A DNA stretch of 64,000 nt from an uncultured Oscillibacter sp. (lineage in GTDB: Bacteria; Bacillota; Clostridia; Oscillospirales; Oscillospiraceae). The stretch lies in the NCBI RefSeq assembly GCF_947654275.1, contig NZ_CANTJS010000008.1, forward strand, positions 1 to 64,000, given 5' to 3'. The notes below the pieces were generated by a model, which saw only the letters and a program-made list of their open reading frames with translations, made no database searches and was not told the origin of the DNA. The translations under genes and the position numbers were made by a program. Positions 1 through 9,147 of this stretch are shown here, piece by piece (position 1 is the first letter of the stretch; every line of letters starts with the position of its first letter).

Positions 1-54
1 TATTTCCTATTTTATCTCTTTGAATCCAATTTTGCAAAATTGATTTCCGTGCCC

Positions 55-744
55 TCACATTTCCTGTCTTTTTGCACGTCCTGACGCCGGTATTCCCAAG
101 GACTGCCCATAAACCACATGCTCCCTGTGCCACCGGATAAACTCCTCTCCTGAAAAATCCGGCAGACGCCCATATTCCTCCAGCATCAGTTTGATGATGG
201 AAACAGCTCCCGCCTGTGTGTTGACGCTTTTCGCCGGATTGAATTCAATATCCGTAAAATAATTGTACTCAGAAACCGCGCGCATCTCATCCCCGGACAA
301 CGACTGCCTCACAGCGGAGATATAGATATAATCATAGAAAACCGTCCGGGGAATCAGCGGGAATTCCCCCTCCTGACAGCGAAACCCTGTCAAAGGTCCG
401 GAAGTCCTCAGCCTCTCGTCGCGCTTGGCCTCCTTCGGCGGGACCTCCAGCAGATCAGAATAAGGTCCGCCCTTCTCAAAAACCTTCGCGCTTTGAAAAA
501 CATTCTCAAGGGTGTACCCATTCAGCCTGAGTCGAAAGGCGCTGAGCTTCACGCCAACCGGCTCCCTGCTCCTGGTGCTGGCCTCCAGCGGTCTGGCCTC
601 CCCGTCCGCCGCCAGAATGGCGCGGTGAAGACTCTCGACGGACTTTTGCTTCTGAGACACGGAAAAGCCGGGGAACCACTCAAACGAATACAGTCTGCTG
701 TCCGCCTTCCCCTGACGGACATAAAACGCCGGCCGCTCCGCCAT
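55..744 (-). CDS. NADAR-domain protein, DarT1-associated antitoxin-like (DUF6977-like)
   Basis: ORF trimmed to ATG at 744 with GGAGG upstream; motifs FxWFPGFSVSQKQKSVESLH, LSAFxL, FQSAKVFEKGGPYSDLL, FYDYIYISA, FTDIEFNPAKSVNTQA match the family as remembered. Confidence 0.8.
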   Translation of the reverse strand: MAERPAFYVRQGKADSRLYSFEWFPGFSVSQKQKSVESLHRAILAADGEARPLEASTRSREPVGVKLSAFRLRLNGYTLENVFQSAKVFEKGGPYSDLLEVPPKEAKRDERLRTSGPLTGFRCQEGEFPLIPRTVFYDYIYISAVRQSLSGDEMRAVSEYNYFTDIEFNPAKSVNTQAGAVSIIKLMLEEYGRLPDFSGEEFIRWHREHVVYGQSLGIPASGRAKRQEM

Positions 745-903
745 TGAAATCCTCCTTTTCCATCCAAAACTACCCCTGCAAAACCCTCCCGCCGGACAGG
801 CCCTGTGGCCCGGTCCTGAAGGAAAAGGTTGACAGCAATCGAACAAATCTTCTATAATAGACAAAATCCCAGTCAGTCCCGCCCACACATAAAGGAGGTT
901 TCT

Positions 904-1815
904 ATGTCCAATCAAACCAGCACATTTTCCGGCTGCGGCAAGGAGGACCATTTTCACTACGTGATATCTGAATCCTGCGTATCCTGCGGCCTCTGTGCGG
1001 ACCGCTGTCCCACCGGCACCATTTCTCCGGGAAGCGGGAGGTATGAAATCGACCCGGCCCGCTGCATTGACTGCGGGACCTGTTCCGCGGTGTGTCCCGC
1101 GGGAGCGGCCCGCCCTTCCGCCGTCCTGCGGGACAGCATTTCGATTCCGGATATCAACATGGAACAATGCTATTTCAATCCGGGATGCGCGCTGAGCGCC
1201 TATAAACCGGAGGTTCCTCAGATGATGCTGGAGCTTCTGCAACAGCATTTCGGACCGGTGAAGCCCCACCATCTGTGCTGCCGCCACGACCCGCAATTGG
1301 AACAGGGCTCCACCATCATCAACAACTGCGCCGGCTGCGACCGCCGCTTCCGCTCCCTATATCAGGGGATTCACACCATTTCCTTCTGGGAGGTCATCGA
1401 CAGCATAGACGGCCTAAAACTGCCTGACTACAGCGGCCTGACGGTCTCTGTCCACGACCCGTGCAGCTACCGGCATAAGCCCCAGGTCCATCAGGCCGTC
1501 CGGAGCCTTCTGAGGAAAATGAACATCGAAATCGCGGAAGCTCCCTTCAGCGGGACCACCTCAATCTGCTGCGGCGACAACCTCTATGGCTCTGTCCCCA
1601 ACCAGCAGGTGGAGCGGCGCATCCGGTTCCGGACAGAACAATTCCCCTGCCATGATGTGGCTGTATACTGCATCGGCTGTGTCCGGGCCATGACCTCCGG
1701 AGGAAAACAGCCCCGCTATCTGCCCGACCTGCTGTTCCGGCGGGAAGCGGAACCCATGCCGGATACACTGGATGAATACCATGACAGGGTTATATCCTAT
1801 ATAGAAGCCCATTAA
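904..1815 (+). CDS. 4Fe-4S ferredoxin-type protein with C-terminal cysteine-rich (CCG/HdrD-like) region
   Basis: CVSCGLCADRCP and CIDCGTCSAVCP motifs; CNxxP..CC..CCG-type cysteines; AAAGGAGG before ATG 904. Confidence 0.8.
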   Translation: MSNQTSTFSGCGKEDHFHYVISESCVSCGLCADRCPTGTISPGSGRYEIDPARCIDCGTCSAVCPAGAARPSAVLRDSISIPDINMEQCYFNPGCALSAYKPEVPQMMLELLQQHFGPVKPHHLCCRHDPQLEQGSTIINNCAGCDRRFRSLYQGIHTISFWEVIDSIDGLKLPDYSGLTVSVHDPCSYRHKPQVHQAVRSLLRKMNIEIAEAPFSGTTSICCGDNLYGSVPNQQVERRIRFRTEQFPCHDVAVYCIGCVRAMTSGGKQPRYLPDLLFRREAEPMPDTLDEYHDRVISYIEAH

Positions 1816-1870
1816 GTGACGGAGCGGGACCCGCGGCTCAGCTTCGGCGCGTCCGCCCCGTCCGCCGGCT

Positions 1871-3784
1871 TCACTCCAGCGCCTCCGCCTCCGCCAGCCA
1901 CAGGCCGGCCTGGGCATCGCTGGGCATCCGCCAATCGCCTCGTGGAGACAGGGCCACGGTGCCGATCTTGGGTCCGTCGGGGAGACAGTTCCGCTTGAAC
2001 TGCTGGGAGAAAAACCGCCGGTAGAAGCTCTTCAGCCATTTCAAAATCACATCCCGGCTGTACTTCCCGCCCAGGGCGTACCGGGCCAGCCGGTAAACCT
2101 TTTCCGGGCCGAAGCCCCAGCGGAGCACATAGTACAGGAAAAAGTCGTGGAGCTCATAGGGTCCCACCAGGTCCTCCGTCCGCTGGCTGATTTCCCCCTG
2201 GACGGCGGGCAGCAGCTCCGGGGAGACCGGCGTGTCCAGAATATCCTCCAGAACATCGTGAAGCTCCTGTTCCTCCCCATCCTGAGAGAGGTAGCCCACC
2301 AGATGCCGCACCAGCGTCTTGGGAATGGAGGCATTGACTCCGTACATGCTCATATGATCCCCGTTATAGGTGCACCAGCCCAAAGCCAGCTCACTGAGGT
2401 CCCCGGTGCCGATGACCAGACCCCCGTTGGCGTTGGCAATGTCCATCAGTACCTGGGTCCGCTCCCGGGCCTGGGCGTTCTCATAGGTGACGGAGTGATC
2501 TTCCGGGTCGTGGCCGATGTCCCGGAAGTGGCTCCGGACCGACCGGGAGATATCCACGGTCCGCAGGTGGGTCCCCATCTTCTCCGCCAGGATACACGCG
2601 TTGTTTCTCGTCCGGTCTGTGGTGCCGAAACAGGGCATGGTGACGGCGATGATATCCGTCATGGGCCGGTCCAGCAGCTTCATGGCAAGGCCCGTGATGA
2701 GCACCGCCAGAGTGGAGTCCAGCCCGCCGGAGAGACCCACCACGGCGCATTTGGCCCGGGTGTGCTCCAGCCGCTGCTTGAGGCCCAGAGAGGCAATCAG
2801 CAGGATTTCCCGGCACCGGGCGTCCCGGTCCTCCCTTCCCTCCGGGACGAAGGGCATGGGAGAGACATAGCGGGTGAGCTTGGTTTTGCTCTCCGTCAGG
2901 GAAAAAACGCTGTGGTCCCTCCGGCTCCATTCCGCCTCCGGAAGGGCCTGGGTCCGGCGGCGCTCATAGCTGAGGCGCTGGACGTCGATTTCCGAGATCA
3001 GCAGTCCGCCCTCAAAGCGCTTTTCCGCCAGCATCGTCCCGTTTTCCGCAATAAGCTGATGGGCCCCGAATACCAGGTCGGAGGTGGATTCCCCCGCCCC
3101 GGCACTGGCGTACACATAGCCGCAGAGGAGCTTGGCGCTCTGCATGGACACCAGCTGACGGCGGTAGGAATCCTTACCAATCACCTCGTTGCTGGCGGAG
3201 AGATTGCCGATTACCGCTGCCCCATTTCGGGCCATCTTCACAGAGGGAGAATCCGGGGACCAGAGATCTTCACAAATCTCAAAGCCCAATGTCAGCTCCG
3301 GGTAATTTTCGCAGGAAAAAATCTGCTCCGCCCCAAAGGGAACGGTCAATTGGCCGCACAGGTCAATCCGGTCCTCCTCCTTGGGAGCCGGGGCAAACCA
3401 GCGCTTTTCATAGAATTCGCCGTAATTGGGCAGATGGGTCTTGGGAACCACGCCCAGGATACATCCTCTTTGTATGATAACCGCGCAGTTATACAGCTTG
3501 CCATGAACCCGCAGAGGCATTCCCACAGCGGTGACCACCTCCAGATTCCGCGTGGCCGCCAGCACGGTGGAAAGGGCCTCCTCCGCCCCCCGCAGCAGGG
3601 TTTCCTGATAAAACAGGTCCCCGCAGGTGTAGCCCGTCAAGCCCAGTTCCGGCAGCACCAGCACCTTCACCCCTGCCTGTTCAGCGGAGCGCATCATCTG
3701 AAAGGTCTGTTCCGCGTTGAATACGCAGTCCGCCAGCCTCAGCTTGGGCGCGCCGCAGGCCACTGAAATAAATCCGTCTCTCAT
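1871..3784 (-). CDS. nadE: NAD(+) synthase (glutamine-hydrolysing, nitrilase + NadE domains)
   Basis: VLPELGLTGYTCGDLF nitrilase motif; GLSGGLDSTLAV P-loop; GTGDLSELALGWCTYNGDHMSMYGVN. Confidence 0.95.
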   Translation of the reverse strand: MRDGFISVACGAPKLRLADCVFNAEQTFQMMRSAEQAGVKVLVLPELGLTGYTCGDLFYQETLLRGAEEALSTVLAATRNLEVVTAVGMPLRVHGKLYNCAVIIQRGCILGVVPKTHLPNYGEFYEKRWFAPAPKEEDRIDLCGQLTVPFGAEQIFSCENYPELTLGFEICEDLWSPDSPSVKMARNGAAVIGNLSASNEVIGKDSYRRQLVSMQSAKLLCGYVYASAGAGESTSDLVFGAHQLIAENGTMLAEKRFEGGLLISEIDVQRLSYERRRTQALPEAEWSRRDHSVFSLTESKTKLTRYVSPMPFVPEGREDRDARCREILLIASLGLKQRLEHTRAKCAVVGLSGGLDSTLAVLITGLAMKLLDRPMTDIIAVTMPCFGTTDRTRNNACILAEKMGTHLRTVDISRSVRSHFRDIGHDPEDHSVTYENAQARERTQVLMDIANANGGLVIGTGDLSELALGWCTYNGDHMSMYGVNASIPKTLVRHLVGYLSQDGEEQELHDVLEDILDTPVSPELLPAVQGEISQRTEDLVGPYELHDFFLYYVLRWGFGPEKVYRLARYALGGKYSRDVILKWLKSFYRRFFSQQFKRNCLPDGPKIGTVALSPRGDWRMPSDAQAGLWLAEAEALE

Positions 3785-3886
3785 ATCATTCAACCCCTTG
3801 CTTTTCAATGGGTTTATTCTATACCGTTTTTTCCGGTTTTACAAGGTCCCCCATCCGGGAAATCTGCATATTCCATCGAAGGGCAA

Positions 3887-3919
3887 CGAAAAACGGACCG
3901 CCAGGCGGTCCGTTTTTCG
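3887..3919. terminator. intrinsic terminator
   Basis: cgaaaaacggaccgcc-a-ggcggtccgtttttcg palindrome with T run. Confidence 0.75.
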
Positions 3920-4197
3920 TGTGTGTTTATTTTAGGAGGGAGAAAACGCATCGGGCTGGGAGGACCCTTTGCAAGTATTAAGATACCCTATAATTTTTGC
4001 AAAATTATGTGTTTCCTGTAAACAGTTTGTGAACCTTCCTTAAAATTCATCCGGCACAGCGCCCGAAGTCCGCAGCTCCTCCGCCAGCTCTCTCAGATAG
4101 ATGGGATTGGCGTTCTTAATACACTCATAGACCCTGGCCTCATAGCCATGTCCGCCAGCAGCCGGGCCCAGGTAAGACTGACTTTTACGTACAGGTC

Positions 4198-4623
4198 TCA
4201 GCCCGGGGCCGGCATGGCGTCTATGACGCTCTCCCGGGTGGGATAGTCCTCAAACTCCTCCAGAGCCCGCAGAACGGCGGACCGGACGCTTTCCAACAGG
4301 GCTTCCCGGTCCGTGGAGGCCTCCAGCGCCCACCAGTGATCTCCGTTTTCCGGATAGATCCGTCCCCGGAGGGCACATTCATATTCCTTGAATTTCAATC
4401 TCTCAATTCGGACGTTCTTCTCAAAGTAAGAGCCGGTATTGATGACAAATTCCAGATGGTCCCTGCTGTTCCACTTGTTCCGCTGGAAATTGATGATGCG
4501 GCAGAGGCCGTCCCGGCCATAAAGCCTGAAATTTGCCCCGTCCTTTCGGTACCCCAGCGGCTTCAGAAGCTCCTCGTGAATCTGTTTCAGCAGAGCCTTG
4601 AATTCCTGTTCCACAGCCCTCAC
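4198..4623 (-). CDS. DUF4304 domain protein
   Basis: KPLGYRKDGANFR, INFQRNKWN and FVINTGSYF resemble DUF4304. Confidence 0.7.
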   Translation of the reverse strand: MRAVEQEFKALLKQIHEELLKPLGYRKDGANFRLYGRDGLCRIINFQRNKWNSRDHLEFVINTGSYFEKNVRIERLKFKEYECALRGRIYPENGDHWWALEASTDREALLESVRSAVLRALEEFEDYPTRESVIDAMPAPG

Positions 4624-4624
4624 C

Positions 4625-5062
4625 TCATTTGAACTTCCGGCTCTCCGCCACCGCCATTTCGTCGCAGCGGTTATTAAACTCGTTTTCCGCGTGGCCCTTC
4701 ACCCAGTGGTAATGAAGCTCGTGGACCGCCGCCAGCTCCAGGAGCCGCTCCCAGAGATCCGGATTCAGGGCGGGCTTTTTGTCGGACTTGACCCAGCCCC
4801 GTTTTCGCCAGCCCACGGCCCAGCCCTTTTCCAGGGCGTCGATGACATACTTGGAGTCGGACCACAGCTCCACCCGGCAGGGCTGCTTTAAACAGGACAG
4901 CGCCTCGATGACGGCGGTGAGCTCCATGCGGTTGTTGGTGGTTTGAGCCTCGCCGCCGGAAATCTCTTTTTTGTGCTCCTCATACATCAGAACGGCTCCC
5001 CAGCCGCCGGGACCTGGATTGCCGGAGCAGGCTCCGTCGGTATAAATGGTGACAGTTTTCAT
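4625..5062 (-). CDS. rnhA: ribonuclease HI
   Basis: [57 protein letters not shown]. Confidence 0.97.
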   Translation of the reverse strand: MKTVTIYTDGACSGNPGPGGWGAVLMYEEHKKEISGGEAQTTNNRMELTAVIEALSCLKQPCRVELWSDSKYVIDALEKGWAVGWRKRGWVKSDKKPALNPDLWERLLELAAVHELHYHWVKGHAENEFNNRCDEMAVAESRKFK

Positions 5063-5079
5063 AAAATCCCCTGACCCTC

Positions 5080-5252
5080 CCGCGCAAAATCGACGTCCGG
5101 AAATCAATCAAATTTGTAATCCTGCTGGTGTAACCGTACCGGGCATAAACATAAATCGGGAGTCGAACCCAACGAATGGCCCTGCTCGTTTCCATGACAG
5201 CGTGCCCATTGGCCCCGGCACATTGGGGCTTGACGTCCGCCTCTTGCGCAAC
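5080..5252 (-). ncRNA. candidate structured RNA upstream of rnhA, identity unknown
   Basis: gap between genes; terminal pairing GCGCAA/TTGCGC and GACGTC/GACGTC; internal hairpin GCCCC..GGGGC and tRNA T-arm-like TTGGGTTCGACTCCCGA. Confidence 0.5.
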
Positions 5253-5341
5253 CATTTTTTGTTTCCCGCCCTCCGGGCTTTTTTGCTTCCCTCCCTTCGG
5301 GCGTTTTTCCACAGCGTGCGCCCCTCAGAAGGCGCCCGCGT

Positions 5342-5806
5342 CTATTCGTTTGACAACAGCTCTGTGGTCCAGTTCTTCTCCTGGATGGTCTCCTCCAGCT
5401 GCCGCAGCTCCTTGGACAGGCCATCCACCTGCTTTTGCAGCTCCCGCACATTGACGGAGCTCTTCACCTTGATTTCACCGGCGGTGCGGCGGCGGACCAG
5501 AGCGCTGGCGTTGTCCAGAAAATTCCGCAGAATTCCCAGCTTCCCTCTCAAACAGTCCCGCCTGGCCAGCAGGTCGGACAGGGTGGCCCCGTCCTCAGTC
5601 CGGGCGGCATTGTTGGTGCGGTTGATGGCGGAAATCAGCGCCTCCAGCCGGACGTAATCCTCTTCCAGCTCCCGGAGCAGCTCCCGGGGGTCCTCGGCGG
5701 GCTGTTCCCCCTCCTGGACCTGGGCGTTGTTGTACAGACGGGCCTCCAGCTGATGGATGCGGGTCTGGAGCTCCGCCCGCTGAGACAGGGCGTTTGCCAG
5801 CTTCAT
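5342..5806 (-). CDS. DIP1984-like family protein
   Basis: MKLANALSQRAELQTRIHQLEARL..LARRDCLRGKLGILRNFLDNAS. Confidence 0.75.
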   Translation of the reverse strand: MKLANALSQRAELQTRIHQLEARLYNNAQVQEGEQPAEDPRELLRELEEDYVRLEALISAINRTNNAARTEDGATLSDLLARRDCLRGKLGILRNFLDNASALVRRRTAGEIKVKSSVNVRELQKQVDGLSKELRQLEETIQEKNWTTELLSNE

Positions 5807-5825
5807 GCTCTCACGGCTCCTTTCG

Positions 5826-8360
5826 TCACTCTTCCTGTCCGGGGGTCTCAGCCGGGATTCCGGCGTCCTCGGGCAGAGGCGTTTCCTCCGTCTCTTCCCG
5901 GTCCGCCAGCGCCAGGGAAATCACCTGATCCCCCTCTTCCTTGAAGCGCATGACGATGACGCCCTGGGTGGCCCGGCCCGCCATGCGGATGTTTTCCACA
6001 GCGGTGCGAATCAGAATGCCGCTCTGGGTCACCAGCAGTAAATCCTCAGACCCGTTTACCACCTTGATGCCCACCACATTTCCGGTTTTCTCGGTAATCA
6101 TATAGTTCTTGATACCCAGACCGCCCCGGTTGGTGATGCGGTATTCCTCCACCGGGGTTCTCTTGCCAAAGCCCTTTTCCGTGATGGACAGGACCGATTT
6201 TCCAGGGGTCGCCCGGGCGGCGCCCACCACATAGTCCCCTTCCCGGAGACGGATGCCCCGGACGCCCACGGCCTGCCGGCCCATGGGCCGGACGTCGTTC
6301 TCATCAAAGCAGACCGCCATGCCATCATGAGTGGCAATGAGGATTCTCTGGTTTCCGTCGGTCTCCCGGACGGTAATCAGCCGGTCTCCCTCGTCCATGG
6401 TCAGGGCCCGGATGCCGTTGTTCCGCAGATTCTTCAGGCTGCTGCCCGGCAGACGCTTCACCGTGCCGTTCCGGGTGACCATGAAGAGGAATCGGCCGTC
6501 GTCCTCAATGGAGCGGGTATGAATCATGGTCTGCACCCGCTCCCCCTGCTCCACCTGGAGAATGTTGATGATGTTGCTGCCCTTGGCTGTTTTTCCGGAG
6601 ACGGGAATCTGATAGCCCTTTTTCCGGTAGACCTTGCCTGTATCGGTGAAGAAGAGGATATAGTCGTGGGTGGAGGCGGTGAAGACGTCAGCCACCGCGT
6701 CCTCCTCCCGGGTGGTGATGCCCTTTTTCCCCATGCCGCCCTTGGACTGGGCGGTATACTCACTGACCGGGGTCCGCTTGATATAGCCCGCCTGGGTCAG
6801 CGTAAAGACGCACTGCTCTTCCTCAATCAGGTCCTCAATATCAATCTCGTCCTCCACATCCTGAATTTCCGTCACCCGCTCATCGCCGTATTTTTCGGAA
6901 ATGGCGGTGAGCTCCTCCTTCAGAATCTGGCGGACCAGGCCCTCGTCGGCCAGGACCTTCTGGAACCAGATGATTTTCTCCTCCAGCTCCTTGTACTCGT
7001 TTTCCAGCTTCTCCCGGTTCAGGCCCTGGAGAGCAATCAGCCGCATGTCGCAGATGGCCTGGGCCTGCACGTCGTCCAGTCCAAAGCGGGCCATCAGATT
7101 GTCTTTGGCGTTGTCATAGCTGGTCCGGATGATTTTGATGACCTCGTCGATGTTGTCCTGGGCAATCAGCAGACCTTCCAGCAGATGGGCCCGCTCCTGG
7201 GCCTTCCGCAGGTCGTATTTCGTCCGCCGGACAATGACGGACTCCTGGTGAGCGATGTACTCATCCAGAATATGACGCAGGGACAGGATTTTCGGCTGGA
7301 GCTTTCCATTGACCTCCACCAGGGCCAGCATATTGATGGCGAAGCTGGTCTGAAGCTGGGTCTGCGCAAAGAGACGGTTCAGCACCACCTGGGGATTGGC
7401 GTCCCGTTTCAGCTCGATGACGATGCGCATGCCGTTCCGGTCGGACTCGTCCTGAATCATGCTGATTCCTTCCAGACGCTTGTCCTCCACCTGGTCCGCC
7501 ATATTTTTGATCAGCTGCCGTTTATTCACCTGATAGGGAATTTCAGTGATGATGATACGGGTCCTGTCCTTGCCGAACTCCTCGAACTCATGGCGGGCCC
7601 GAATCAGAACCCGGCCCCGGCCGGTGGCGTAGGCCGCCCGGATGCCGCTGCAGCCCATGATGATGCCCTTTGTGGGAAAATCGGGACCCTGGATATGCTG
7701 CATCAGGTCGGAGAGGTCCGCCTCCGGGTCGTCCAGCACGCAGATCACCGCGCCGATGACCTCCCGCATGTTGTGGGGCGGAATATTGGTGGCCATGCCC
7801 ACGGCGATGCCGGAGGAGCCATTGACCAGCAGATTGGGGAACCGGGAGGGCAGCACCTTGGGCTCCTGACGGGTCTCGTCAAAGTTGGGGTCCCAGTCCA
7901 CCGTCTCCTTGTCGATATCCCGAAGCATCTCTTCGGATATCCTGGCAAGTCTCGCTTCGGTGTACCGGTAGGCCGCCGGGGGGTCGCCGTCCACGGAACC
8001 AAAGTTGCCGTGGCCGTCCACCAGCATATAGCGCATGGAGAAATCCTGAGCCAGGCGGACCAGGGCGTCATAGACGCTGGCGTCGCCATGGGGGTGATAC
8101 CGGCCCAGCACATCGCCCACGGCGGTGGCGCACTTGCGGAAGGCGTGGTCATAGGTCAGGTTGTCCTCATACATGGCGTAGAGGATGCGGCGGTGGACCG
8201 GCTTCAGACCGTCCCGAACATCGGGAAGGGCCCGGCCCACAATGACGCTCATGGCGTATTCAATATAGGATTTTTCCATCTCCGGAACCAGAGAGGATTC
8301 CACAATCTTCTGGTCCGGGTAACGGATTTCCTCAGGGTCGTATTGGGGTTTTTTAGACAT
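5826..8360 (-). CDS. gyrA: DNA gyrase subunit A
   Basis: [45 protein letters not shown]; GyrA C-terminal repeats. Confidence 0.98.
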   Translation of the reverse strand: MSKKPQYDPEEIRYPDQKIVESSLVPEMEKSYIEYAMSVIVGRALPDVRDGLKPVHRRILYAMYEDNLTYDHAFRKCATAVGDVLGRYHPHGDASVYDALVRLAQDFSMRYMLVDGHGNFGSVDGDPPAAYRYTEARLARISEEMLRDIDKETVDWDPNFDETRQEPKVLPSRFPNLLVNGSSGIAVGMATNIPPHNMREVIGAVICVLDDPEADLSDLMQHIQGPDFPTKGIIMGCSGIRAAYATGRGRVLIRARHEFEEFGKDRTRIIITEIPYQVNKRQLIKNMADQVEDKRLEGISMIQDESDRNGMRIVIELKRDANPQVVLNRLFAQTQLQTSFAINMLALVEVNGKLQPKILSLRHILDEYIAHQESVIVRRTKYDLRKAQERAHLLEGLLIAQDNIDEVIKIIRTSYDNAKDNLMARFGLDDVQAQAICDMRLIALQGLNREKLENEYKELEEKIIWFQKVLADEGLVRQILKEELTAISEKYGDERVTEIQDVEDEIDIEDLIEEEQCVFTLTQAGYIKRTPVSEYTAQSKGGMGKKGITTREEDAVADVFTASTHDYILFFTDTGKVYRKKGYQIPVSGKTAKGSNIINILQVEQGERVQTMIHTRSIEDDGRFLFMVTRNGTVKRLPGSSLKNLRNNGIRALTMDEGDRLITVRETDGNQRILIATHDGMAVCFDENDVRPMGRQAVGVRGIRLREGDYVVGAARATPGKSVLSITEKGFGKRTPVEEYRITNRGGLGIKNYMITEKTGNVVGIKVVNGSEDLLLVTQSGILIRTAVENIRMAGRATQGVIVMRFKEEGDQVISLALADREETEETPLPEDAGIPAETPGQEE

Positions 8361-8652
8361 TTACAATTTTTCCTCCTTATTTGAGAGGTTGGTTTAAAGC
8401 TTTCCAAGTCTAGCGAAAACAGAAAAATAAGGACATTTTGTCATCTCATCTTTTTCAATAGAAATCTTTATCTTGTCTTTATACAAAATGCGGTTTGCCC
8501 TCTCCAAAAAAGAATTCACACATTTCTCACTTGGAAACAAGAAATTTGTATTGACGGCTCCAGCTTACGCTGATATTCCAGATTCTCATTTTCAGCTTTT
8601 CAGCCTTTTTTTATATGACGGTAATCCGGCATAGAAATCTCCTTCTGAAACT

Positions 8653-9114
8653 CTACCAGGTTTCTTTCAGCCACTCCATTCCCGGATAGGGCTCCAGGGT
8701 ATGGGCGTACCACTCCACGCACTTCGCCGCCAGCTCCCGGTCCTGCATGGTGCATTTCATGGGAAAGACCGATTGCCCGTCGCTGGGTTTAATGGGGGCT
8801 TCCTCATCGGAATCCAGATAGTCGGGGTCGAAGCAGGCCCAGGCGGTTTCCGTTTCCGCGTCCCAGATTTGCAGGAAAATCAAATCCGGAGAGGACTCCA
8901 GAGTCAAACAGCCCTCCTCTCCACATTCGTCCGGACTCATCATGAGGCTGGAATACTTGCCGGTGCGGACCTTTTTCACAATGTCACGAATTCCAGCTTC
9001 GGAAATATCGTCCAATTCCAGACCGGGAAGCGCTCCCCTGCCGGCGCTTTGAATTTTCACGCCCTCCGGCATCGGCGGCACTTCCCGTTTCGCAATGATT
9101 TCTTCTCTCATCAA
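8653..9114 (-). CDS. hypothetical protein between gyrA and gyrB
   Basis: 153-aa ORF, acidic, same strand. Confidence 0.6.
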   Translation of the reverse strand: MMREEIIAKREVPPMPEGVKIQSAGRGALPGLELDDISEAGIRDIVKKVRTGKYSSLMMSPDECGEEGCLTLESSPDLIFLQIWDAETETAWACFDPDYLDSDEEAPIKPSDGQSVFPMKCTMQDRELAAKCVEWYAHTLEPYPGMEWLKETW

Positions 9115-9147
9115 TTCCTAACTCCTCATTCCTCATTCCTAATGGAA

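Noticed and set aside
5100-5190. A tRNA gene at the T-arm-like sequence
   Set aside because: No acceptor, D-arm or anticodon arm can be matched around it
6327-8384. 685-aa plus-strand ORF opposite gyrA
   Set aside because: Antisense shadow of a certain gene in GC-rich DNA; H/G/L/V-rich composition with no domains
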